DNA of 13,452 nucleotides from JAXGPP01 sp964436865 (lineage in GTDB: Bacteria > Planctomycetota > Planctomycetia > Pirellulales > Thermoguttaceae): positions 1-13,452 of the forward strand of contig CAYTFK010000188.1 in assembly GCA_964436865.1 (NCBI GenBank), written 5' to 3'. The position numbers and the translations under genes are program-made. Below are positions 1 through 6,539 of this stretch, one piece after another; positions within the stretch are counted from its first letter, which is position 1; each line of letters opens with the position of its first letter. Below the pieces are notes generated by a model. That model made no database searches and was not told where the DNA came from. It saw nothing but the letters and a program-made list of their open reading frames with translations.

Positions 1-2683
1 GGTCGGGGCAGGCAATCACCAGTCGTCCATCGGGACCGACGCTCACGCTCACGGGTGGGAGGCTCGTGGCGCTGGCAGCGTGTGCGGAGGCGGGCGACGA
101 GGGTCGGGCGGATGTCGAGGCCTGAGCATCACCGGGAGCCGGCGGGGCCGCCGTGTTGGTTGTCCCCTCGGCCGATTTCGGCGTGGGAAGCTGCGCGAGC
201 CGGAACCGGTACTCATCGGCGCGCGGTGTGGATGATGAAGTCGACGCGGTCGTCTTTTCCGCGGTGCCGGGGAGCGCCTGCCTGGGAGGATCAGCGGGTT
301 CAGAGGGCTCGGCCGGCGGTTTGGCTTCCGGCAGCAAGAGCGGATTGGGGACAAGCGACGGCCACACACGGCGGAGCTGCTCGAGCAGTTGGTCGCGCTC
401 GGGACCGGGTGGGATGTCGAGCATGCGGACCGTAGCCGGATCGCCGCCCTCGGGCGGAATCTCGCCCAGTTTGACCAGGAGCTTGCTGACTTCCTCCATT
501 TCGACGTCGTTTGCCCAAAGCAAGAGCCGGTTGTACTTGACATCGGCATCGACGCGAAATTCGTCTGGCGTCTTCTCACGGCCGCGCGAGCGGTCGCGGT
601 CGTAATAGTCGTAGTAGTAATACGGCCGCGTGATCTCCTTCTTCGTTTCCTCCTTGCCGGACATCATGAAGGCCACGGTGCCGGCAACATAATCGGCCTC
701 GAGCCGTCGCAGTGAGACGACGTGAAACTCGCGGCCGCTGGAGTCGAGCCGGGTAATGAGGTCGCGGATCTTGGTGTGGTCAGCTTCGGAGGCATAGGCG
801 ATGATCGCCTTGTTCGCCGTATCGGCCTGCAGTTGCGCGCCGAAGCCGAGGGTCTCCATGTCCTGAAGCGTCTTGATGAGCGGCTCGGGTTCGAGGGTCA
901 CGAGGCGATGGACCGCGACCGTATGCCCGCGTTCGCCGGATTGGGCGGTGGCGCGGAGGTTTTCGATCAGCTCTTCCACCCGGGCCAATTCGAACTCGTT
1001 GCACCACAGCAGGAGGCGGTTCTGCTTGACGTCGGCGTCGACGCGGAACTTGTCTTCGTGCGGTTTCGGTCGCCCGCGATCGCGCGGCTCGCTGCGGGGG
1101 AGGAAGGGAAAGAAGCTCTCCTCGCGTGGCGGCTCGTTTTCCTCGGCTTTTTCGGGGCCGCCGCCCATCATGTAGCTGATCGTCTTGGCGACCGACTCGG
1201 CCCGCAGGTCGGTCAACTGGATCACTTCGGAACGCCGTCCGCCTCCGTCGAGTTTGTCGACCAGCGAGGCGATGGTGACATGGTCGGACAGCGCGGCGTA
1301 CGCGATCAGGGCCTTGTGCTCCTTGTCGACCTCCAGACGACTGTTTACATCGAGCCCACCCAGCTCTTGCAGGGTTTTGACCAGCGGTTCGGGATCGATC
1401 GACTCGAGCCGGTAGACCTTCATCCGGGTCATGCTCTGCGCCAGCGAATAGGGCTCGGCGGAAGGCACGTCGATGACATCGATCGCCTGGCGGATGATTG
1501 CCATCTTGTCGGGCGGCGCGTTGGCCAAAATCGTGTTCTTCCGCTCATCGGCGACCAGGAAGACATCGGGCTCTTTCTTGGCCGCCGCCTGGGGCTGTTC
1601 CCCCGGCCGCTGCGGCATCTGCGGCTGCATCGGCTGATCCGGCCGGCCCTGGCCAGGCTGGGGCGCTGCCGGCGTCTTGGTCTTGTCTTCGATGCCCAAG
1701 AGTTCCAGCAGTTTCTGGCGGACCTCGCCGGCGCGGGTGTGCTTCAAGTTGAAGGTGGCCACGAGTCGTTCTTCACCGGTGGCCGATTGTTCCTCCTTGA
1801 GCACCCGGCGGATCTCTCTGAGGTTGACCACCACGTCGGTCGCCTCGAGGCGATTGGTGGCCTTCAGGGCGTGGAGTTTGCCGTGCTGGCTCACGAGCGG
1901 TTCGAACTCCTTGGCGGCCGTCTCGGCGAGCAACCAGTCGAGCTGGAACGTGACCTTGGCAAACTCGTGGGAGTCGCGGGAATCGAGTTCCTCTGCTTCA
2001 ACCCAGGGGACCATTGCCGGGTTGAGTTGCTCCAGCTTGACGACCGACATCACCTCGCCGCGGCGCAGGAGGGTGTAGCCCCGCGCGAGCAGGTGGCGGT
2101 TGAGAAGGTCGCGGACCTCGTCGAGCGTGTAACTCTCCTGGGTTGTCAGGTTCAAGTAGTCGGCGGGAAGCTCCTGCCAGTCGAGGCTCATCTGGGAAAT
2201 GTCGGCAAGCCACTCGAGCACATCGAGCCACTTCTGGTTGGCGAAGTTGAGGCGGATCTTCCCCTCGGCGTCGGGCCGGATCTTGAGTTCTTCGGGGTCG
2301 GCCGGCTTGGGGGGCTTCTCAGGGCGCGAGATCGCCGGGACCGCCGTTGAACCAGTTTTTGAGGCCCCCTCTTTCTTCTGGTCTGCGGTCGGGGTGGAGC
2401 CTCCAGCCTTGCCGGGTTCAACGCCTGGTTTGCCGGTTTGAACGGTGGAGACGGCAGGCCCGCCGGGTTTTGGCGACTCCGCGGCGGTCTCCTGGGGTTT
2501 TGATAGGCCGGCTGGACTACTGGCAGGCTGAGCCGATTGGACGGCCGTTGCCGGCAATCCCTCCATGGGCTTCGACTCACCCGATTGAGCGATGACGGAT
2601 GGGGTGTTCTGGGCACGGCAGACGGCGAGCGGAACGGATATGCCCAGTAGAAAACCGGTCACAAAGCGAAAGGACTCCCCCAT
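1..2683 (-). CDS. Secretin N-domain repeat protein, exported, partial (C-terminus beyond left edge)
   Basis: Open from the ATG at 2683 to the window edge, 894 codons with no stop; GAGGG lies about 7 nt upstream of the start. Residues 1-25 look like a Sec signal peptide (hydrophobic core FLLGISVPLAV, likely cut after CRA). Residues 26-130 are a Pro/Ala/Ser/Thr/Gly-rich linker. Residues 138-217 resemble the secretin N0/STN fold (LNFANQKWLDVLEWLADIS, TLDEVRDLLNRHL). Residues 243-300 and 307-407 resemble secretin N1/N2 (NolW-like) modules, the second split by a Gln/Pro-rich insert at 337-370. Residues 421-575 and 589-741 are a tandem duplication, each with two further N-like subdomains. Residues 785-875 are another low-complexity Pro/Ala/Ser stretch, then a VGPDGRLVIA motif at the edge. 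No pore-forming secretin barrel is visible, but the C-terminus is missing. By family, such domains form periplasmic rings or protein contacts. A role here is inferred only as cell-envelope. It follows fliA on the same strand but behind a terminator and with its own likely promoter, so it is probably a separate unit. Confidence 0.85.
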   Translation of the reverse strand, partial: MGESFRFVTGFLLGISVPLAVCRAQNTPSVIAQSGESKPMEGLPATAVQSAQPASSPAGLSKPQETAAESPKPGGPAVSTVQTGKPGVEPGKAGGSTPTADQKKEGASKTGSTAVPAISRPEKPPKPADPEELKIRPDAEGKIRLNFANQKWLDVLEWLADISQMSLDWQELPADYLNLTTQESYTLDEVRDLLNRHLLARGYTLLRRGEVMSVVKLEQLNPAMVPWVEAEELDSRDSHEFAKVTFQLDWLLAETAAKEFEPLVSQHGKLHALKATNRLEATDVVVNLREIRRVLKEEQSATGEERLVATFNLKHTRAGEVRQKLLELLGIEDKTKTPAAPQPGQGRPDQPMQPQMPQRPGEQPQAAAKKEPDVFLVADERKNTILANAPPDKMAIIRQAIDVIDVPSAEPYSLAQSMTRMKVYRLESIDPEPLVKTLQELGGLDVNSRLEVDKEHKALIAYAALSDHVTIASLVDKLDGGGRRSEVIQLTDLRAESVAKTISYMMGGGPEKAEENEPPREESFFPFLPRSEPRDRGRPKPHEDKFRVDADVKQNRLLLWCNEFELARVEELIENLRATAQSGERGHTVAVHRLVTLEPEPLIKTLQDMETLGFGAQLQADTANKAIIAYASEADHTKIRDLITRLDSSGREFHVVSLRRLEADYVAGTVAFMMSGKEETKKEITRPYYYYDYYDRDRSRGREKTPDEFRVDADVKYNRLLLWANDVEMEEVSKLLVKLGEIPPEGGDPATVRMLDIPPGPERDQLLEQLRRVWPSLVPNPLLLPEAKPPAEPSEPADPPRQALPGTAEKTTASTSSSTPRADEYRFRLAQLPTPKSAEGTTNTAAPPAPGDAQASTSARPSSPASAHAASATSLPPVSVSVGPDGRLVIACPD
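461..1423 (-). repeat. Tandem internal duplication in the secretin-N protein gene
   Basis: Two adjacent coding units, residues 421-575 (959-1423) and residues 589-741 (461-919), share the same order of motifs. These are PEPL[VI]KTLQ, [KN]KA[LI]IAYA, a DH-[VT]-I/K-LV/I-KL helix, a [YF]MM[GS]G turn, a charged variable loop, and then FRVDADVK-x-NRLLLW. The last motif is also recognisable at the DNA level around 1010-1055 and 522-567. The variable loops differ completely: one is Glu/Pro/Phe-rich, the other is Tyr/Asp/Arg-rich. The duplication is direct sequence observation; assigning each half to two secretin-N-like subdomains is by family resemblance. Confidence 0.85.
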
Positions 2684-2763
2684 GTGAACACCCTCTTCTT
2701 TGGCCCACCCGAACGGGCGTCTTCGGTGAAAATGTGCCGGGAGCACCCAGTTTCCCCATTTCC

Positions 2764-2783
2764 CCTGGCAGCGAACTGCCAGG
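2764..2783 (-). other. Perfect 8-bp hairpin in the leader of the secretin-N gene
   Basis: CCTGGCAG and CTGCCAGG flank a 4-nt loop that reads TTCG on the minus (transcribed) strand. It lies about 80 nt before the ATG at 2683 and downstream of the predicted promoter at 2812-2839, so it would be in the 5' leader. No U-tract follows on the minus strand (the next bases are GGGAAATGGGG), so it is not a classical terminator. It could stabilise the leader RNA or be a short interspersed palindrome. Confidence 0.4.
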
Positions 2784-2811
2784 CGCATCTGGGGGCGTTC
2801 GCACGACCGTC

Positions 2812-2839
2812 ATTATGGTGCGGGCGGCGGAAAATGCAA
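2812..2839 (-). promoter_or_regulatory. Candidate sigma-70-type promoter for the secretin-N gene
   Basis: Minus strand reads TTGCAT (2834-2839), a 16-bp spacer, then CATAAT (2812-2817), 5 of 6 to the consensus -10 but only half-matching at -35. It lies in the intergenic stretch after the fliA terminator and about 130 nt before the secretin-N start, which makes an independent promoter plausible. No sigma-28-like box (TAAA-N15-GCCGATAA) was found here. Confidence 0.4.
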
Positions 2840-2930
2840 TTGGGGTGGTTGTACTCATTGCTCCGAGATGAGGGTCTCCGCGGGGGGAGTCTCAGGAGCA
2901 GAGTGCGCTTGTGGCGCGGTCAAGAAACAA

Positions 2931-2956
2931 CGCCCGGCCCTTTGCAGGGCCGGGCG
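2931..2956 (-). terminator. Rho-independent terminator after fliA
   Basis: A perfect 10-bp GC stem (CGCCCGGCCC pairing with GGGCCGGGCG) with a 6-nt loop. On the minus strand it is followed by TTGTTTCTT. It begins 48 nt beyond the fliA stop, so it likely ends the flhA-flhF-flhG-small protein-fliA transcript. Confidence 0.75.
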
Positions 2957-3004
2957 CGATGAGCGTCGAAGACATTCCGCCAACGAGGGCGGAAGCTGAA
3001 CCGC

Positions 3005-3787
3005 TCACGTGGCAAATTCAGGACGGCGGCGACCGAGTTGCGACTGCAATCGCTGCACAATGGAGCTGTGCATCTGGCTGACACGGCTTTCGGAAAGATC
3101 GAGTGTCGCGCCGATCTCCTTCATCGTCAGCTCTTCGTAGTAGTAGAGGATGATGATCAGCCTCTCGTTCCGGTTGAGTCCCTTGGTCACCAGCCGCATG
3201 AGGTCGTTTTTCTGGATGCGGCGCGTGGGATCTTCGCCCTTCTTGTCCTCGAGGATGTCGATCTCGCGGACATCCTTATAACTATCGGTTTCGTACCACT
3301 TCTTATTGAGGCTGATCAGGTTGACAGCGTTGGCTTCGAGGATCATTTTCTCGAGCTCGGCCACGGAGATACCCATCTCCTGGGCCAGTTCGACTTCGCT
3401 GGGAGGGCGCCCGAGGCGGGCTTCGAGGTTTTTCATCGCCTCGTTGAGCTTGCTGGCCTTTGAGCGGACCAGCCGCGGCACCCAGTCCATGGTCCGCAGT
3501 TCGTCGAGCATCGCACCGCGGATTCGCGGCACGCAGTAGGTTTCAAACTTGACGCCTCGAGAGAGGTCGAAGGCGTCGATCGCATCCATCAGGCCGAATA
3601 CACCGGCCGAGATCAGGTCGTCCAACTCGACGCCCTCGGGCAACCGGGCCCAGATCCGCTCGCCGTTGTACTTCACCAGCGGCAGGTAGATCTCCACGAG
3701 GCGGTTGCGAAGTTCCTGATTCGCCGGATCCCGCTTGAACTCAATCCAAAGTTGCTCCACATCCTCGGGAGCGACAGTGGTTGCCAT
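3005..3787 (-). CDS. fliA: Flagellar RNA polymerase sigma factor FliA/WhiG family (sigma-28)
   Basis: 260 residues, usual length for the family. Region 2 covers about residues 26-107, with the core LPLVKYNGERI, the GVELDDLISAGVFGLMDAID segment and the -10-recognition stretch FETYCVPRIRGAMLDELR. Region 3 lies at about 108-185 (GRPPSEVELAQEMGIS). Region 4 at about 195-255 contains the helix-turn-helix TMKEIGATLDLSESRVSQMH. The ATG at 3787 has a strong GGAGG 5 nt upstream (3793-3797). By family, it directs RNA polymerase to late flagellar and motility promoters. It is the last gene of the flhA-led group; 219 nt separate it from the small membrane-protein gene upstream, so it may have an additional promoter. 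No flgM-like anti-sigma gene is present in the window. Confidence 0.95.
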   Translation of the reverse strand: MATTVAPEDVEQLWIEFKRDPANQELRNRLVEIYLPLVKYNGERIWARLPEGVELDDLISAGVFGLMDAIDAFDLSRGVKFETYCVPRIRGAMLDELRTMDWVPRLVRSKASKLNEAMKNLEARLGRPPSEVELAQEMGISVAELEKMILEANAVNLISLNKKWYETDSYKDVREIDILEDKKGEDPTRRIQKNDLMRLVTKGLNRNERLIIILYYYEELTMKEIGATLDLSESRVSQMHSSIVQRLQSQLGRRRPEFAT

Positions 3788-4006
3788 GCAATCCTCCGTG
3801 ACGGCGCTCTGCTAGCACCTCTTGGCATCCGCTTGGAGAACGAACCACGGGGCGGCAGCTTTTGCCTCAAGCTGCACGTTCCGACCGGTTCCTCTCCAAC
3901 GCAAACCTCGATAGCAGTTGAGATCCTTCTCCACGCACTCTGCCGGCTTTGGCTTCAGCCCGACCGGTGTATCCGGTGCAGCGGCTTGCCACGGCTTCTG
4001 CCGCGT

Positions 4007-4258
4007 TTATTTGCCGGATCCAATGCCGCTTTCGGCGCTCTCGTGCTCGGCCACTTCAGCCCGCAGCGTTGCTTCCACCGACTCGCTGATGATCCGCTGG
4101 CCAATCCAGCCGATCACGAAGCCGGCCGCTGCGAAGGCCCACAGGCTTCCCCAGGCAACCCACACGACCGTCATCAGGTCGCGGGCGTGGAGAAGACCGT
4201 CTGCCAACGCAGTCAGCATTGCCAACGGGCCCAGTATGCCGGCGTAGATTCGCGCCAC
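4007..4258 (-). CDS. Small two-helix membrane protein between flhG and fliA
   Basis: 83 residues, not recognised as a named family. Two hydrophobic segments are visible: about residues 4-22 (IYAGILGPLAMLTALADGL) and about 30-52 (from TVVWVAWGSLW through FVIGWIG). An acidic/polar C-terminal tail follows (ESVEATLRAEVAEHESAES). I chose the GTG at 4258 because AGGAAAGG sits just upstream; the overlapping ATG at 4260 is in another frame. It lies 61 nt after flhG and 219 nt before fliA on the same strand, so it is likely co-transcribed with flagellar genes. A motility-linked envelope role is inferred from position only. Good spacing, a clear Shine-Dalgarno sequence and coherent membrane topology argue that it is real. 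Confidence 0.7.
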   Translation of the reverse strand: MARIYAGILGPLAMLTALADGLLHARDLMTVVWVAWGSLWAFAAAGFVIGWIGQRIISESVEATLRAEVAEHESAESGIGSGK

Positions 4259-4298
4259 ATGCCTTTCCTGCGACAGCCGTCAAACTCGACATAATCGT

Positions 4299-4313
4299 TG
4301 CAGTTTAACTGCA
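4299..4313. promoter_or_regulatory. Perfect 15-bp dyad in the flhG-small protein gap
   Basis: TGCAGTT, one central T, AACTGCA: a perfect 7-bp inverted repeat in an unusually AT-rich spot, between the flhG stop (4320) and the GTG start at 4258. It could be an operator or small RNA hairpin affecting the downstream small-protein and fliA genes. Function is inferred only. Confidence 0.35.
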
Positions 4314-4319
4314 TGTCGG

Positions 4320-5222
4320 CTATCGGACTGTTCCTAACATATCGGCATTTCCGTGGCTGCCGGTTGAGCTTTTGTTGACGATTGTGGCGCCGGATCTCCT
4401 TTCTGTGAATTGGCACGGTGTTACCTCGAGACCTGCGACGAGTTGGCGAATGCAGTCGGTGGCGGGGCACTCTGGTGCATCGGAGAGGTACAACTCCCCT
4501 GCCCTTCCCGACTCGGCTACGCGGAGTTCATCCGGCAGCCACCACCATGGCCCCAGCCGCAGGCCGAGAAAACGAAGACACGCCTGTTCCAACCGCGAAT
4601 GGACTTCTGCGGCCGCCGATTGACTCGGCGACCGGTTGACGAGTGTCGAGATGCGCCGCGCCGAGTCGCCGCCGCTCAAGGTTTTGATGACGGCGTAGCT
4701 GCTCAGTACCGAGACCAGTTCGGGGCCGGTCACGAGGAGCACCTGATCGGCCGCTTGCCACAGTTGTCGAGCCAGCGAATGCGTGCCGTTGCCGGCGTCG
4801 ATCACGGCGAGCGAGGCGCGCGGGTCCAAATCTTGCAACTGAGCAGTGAACCGCTCTACTGCGGCGGGCGAGCAGGTGGCGGTCAGGTCGACGCCCCAGG
4901 CCCCGGCGAGCACCGCTACGCCGGGCGGGCAGTCGACGAGTGCGTCGGCCAGTGTAGTCCGCCCGGAAAGGACGTCGACGATTGTTGCCCTTTCCTCGAT
5001 GCGACACATGGCGGCGATGCAGCCGCCGTCGGCATCGGCATCGACCAGCGCCACCGCACGGCCGGCCTGGGCCAGGGCGATGGCCAGGTTGGCCGCGACC
5101 GTCGTCGTTCCTACACCCCCCTTCCCTCCCGAGACGACGATCAGCCGGGTGCGCGACGCCACGGTCCGAGGGATGCTCGCCCGGCGGACCAGTTCGCGGA
5201 GACGGTTGGCTTGATCGGGCAT
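4320..5222 (-). CDS. flhG: FlhG/YlxH-type MinD-like ATPase
   Basis: 300 residues. The N-terminus DQANRLREL (3-11) matches the FlhG motif that stimulates FlhF GTPase activity. The ParA/MinD core follows: deviant Walker A KGGVGTTT (34-41), DADADGG (61-67) and the Walker B/switch II segment LAVIDAGNG (138-146). Residues 159-166 (DQVLLVTG) give the usual strand after switch II. Oddly, the second P-loop lysine (GKT in MinD) is threonine, while the signature lysine K34 is kept. The tail after about residue 270 is polar and has no recognised motif. By family, FlhG acts with FlhF at the inner membrane to limit flagellar number. It lies 59 nt after flhF. No good Shine-Dalgarno precedes the ATG at 5222, but no better in-frame start is present. 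Confidence 0.9.
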   Translation of the reverse strand: MPDQANRLRELVRRASIPRTVASRTRLIVVSGGKGGVGTTTVAANLAIALAQAGRAVALVDADADGGCIAAMCRIEERATIVDVLSGRTTLADALVDCPPGVAVLAGAWGVDLTATCSPAAVERFTAQLQDLDPRASLAVIDAGNGTHSLARQLWQAADQVLLVTGPELVSVLSSYAVIKTLSGGDSARRISTLVNRSPSQSAAAEVHSRLEQACLRFLGLRLGPWWWLPDELRVAESGRAGELYLSDAPECPATDCIRQLVAGLEVTPCQFTERRSGATIVNKSSTGSHGNADMLGTVR

Positions 5223-5281
5223 GGGACAGGCGACAGGGGTAATGGCGGATGCGAAATGTCGTCGAGCGGCGCCGGGCGATG

Positions 5282-6451
5282 CTATTTCACCGCATGGTGG
5301 TTCATTGCCAGGATCGACGCGGCCAGACGTTCGGCATTGGCCACCTCAATATCGTCGGGCACGTTCTGGCCGTTGGTCAGGTAGGCCAGCGGCAGGCGGC
5401 TGGACCGAACCAGAGGGACGAGGTTGCCGAGACTTGAGGCCTCATCGAGCTTGGTGAGTATCAAACCCGTGATGCCCGCGGCGGCGAACTGCTGGGCTGT
5501 TTGTTCCAGCATCCGGGCGCCGGTAACGCTCGAGAGAACAAGGAATACATCATCGGCTCCGGCCTCGCTCAAAAATGCCTTGAGCTCCTGGATCTTGATC
5601 TCGTCGCGCGGGCTGCGACCAGCGGTATCCATAAGGATCAGGTCCAGGCCGTCGAGCCGGCGGACCGCCTCGCGCATCTCGCGCGGCGAAGAGACAACCT
5701 GCATCGGCAGATCGATGATATCGGCGTAGGTTCTCAATTGTTCGACAGCGGCGATGCGGTAGGTGTCTACAGTGATCAGGCCGACGTGGCGGCGCTCGCG
5801 GAGGCGGTAGTTGGCCGCCAGCTTGGCGATGGTCGTGGTCTTGCCGACCCCGGTCGGCCCGACCAGGGCCACGAGGCGGCGCCGGCCGGGCGTGATGCTG
5901 ATCGGGCCCGAGACGCGGATCTCCGCCTCGATGAGCCGCGCGATCCGCGCTTTGAGCAGGACCGGGTCGTTCAGTTCCGGACCAGCCGCCTCGCTGCGGA
6001 CGCGCTCGATGAACTCACGGGCCAGCGACTCGCTCAAGTCGGCGTCGATGAGGTCGGTGAAGACGCGGAACAGCGATTCGGGCAGATCGTGCTGGCCGCC
6101 GGTGCGGCTGCGGCGGCACAGTTCCTGGACCATCGCCTGTAGTTCACTCAACTGGCCGCGAACGTCGTCGCCCATCGCCGGCGCGGGGGCCGGAGCCGAA
6201 GCGGTTGCCGGAGCGGGCATTGCGGCTCGCGGCGCGCCCGCTGCCGGGCGGGCACGGCGAGGAATGCGGCTCGCTACGTTCACCTCGGTCGAAGCGGTCA
6301 CCTCGATTTGCCGCGTGCCGGGTATCAGGCCGAACCAGCGGTTGGCGCGGACCTCACGGGTGTGCAACACCGCGGCATCCGGACCGAGTTCCCGCCGTAC
6401 CAATGCCAGCGCCTCGTGCATGCTTGCCGCGCGGTAGGTCTTGATTTCCAT
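5282..6451 (-). CDS. flhF: FlhF, SRP-type GTPase for flagellar placement
   Basis: 389 residues from the ATG at 6451. The B-domain begins MEIKTYRAASMHEAL, as usual for FlhF. An Ala/Pro-rich linker spans about 64-95. The helical N domain is at about 125-185. The GTPase G domain shows GPTGVGKTT (198-206), DTYR (229-232), DTAGR (275-279) and TKLDE (333-337). All key GTP-binding motifs are intact. By family, it marks the site of flagellar assembly at the membrane as a GTP-dependent dimer and is controlled by FlhG, whose gene follows. An upstream in-frame ATG at 6469 would add six residues, but homology and the AGAGGAG at 6458-6464 favour 6451. It lies 88 nt after flhA. Confidence 0.93.
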   Translation of the reverse strand: MEIKTYRAASMHEALALVRRELGPDAAVLHTREVRANRWFGLIPGTRQIEVTASTEVNVASRIPRRARPAAGAPRAAMPAPATASAPAPAPAMGDDVRGQLSELQAMVQELCRRSRTGGQHDLPESLFRVFTDLIDADLSESLAREFIERVRSEAAGPELNDPVLLKARIARLIEAEIRVSGPISITPGRRRLVALVGPTGVGKTTTIAKLAANYRLRERRHVGLITVDTYRIAAVEQLRTYADIIDLPMQVVSSPREMREAVRRLDGLDLILMDTAGRSPRDEIKIQELKAFLSEAGADDVFLVLSSVTGARMLEQTAQQFAAAGITGLILTKLDEASSLGNLVPLVRSSRLPLAYLTNGQNVPDDIEVANAERLAASILAMNHHAVK

Positions 6452-6457
6452 GCTTGG

Positions 6458-6464
6458 CTCCTCT
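6458..6464 (-). promoter_or_regulatory. Ribosome binding site deciding the flhF start
   Basis: Minus strand AGAGGAG, 6 nt before the ATG at 6451. It lies downstream of the alternative ATG at 6469, which has only a weaker AAGGG in front. Confidence 0.7.
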
Positions 6465-6539
6465 GCCATCGGCCGTACCCTTCATGTTGCGCTCGAGCGC
6501 ACCGATCAATCGAGGCGTGATGAGTACTCCGGCTCGTCG

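Noticed and set aside
722..2350. 542-codon plus-strand open frame
   Set aside because: It is exactly opposite the secretin-N gene, whose minus frame has a signal peptide, domains and a duplicated unit. The open antisense frame is a by-product of high GC codon bias.
3855..3875. 7-bp inverted repeat (GCAGCTT/AAGCTGC) in the 219-nt leader before fliA
   Set aside because: Short stem with a 7-nt loop and no U-tract; within chance expectation for this composition.
4213..4314. 33-codon frame from the ATG at 4314 overlapping the small membrane-protein start
   Set aside because: No ribosome site close to its ATG and no recognisable protein. Possible leader peptide but unsupported.
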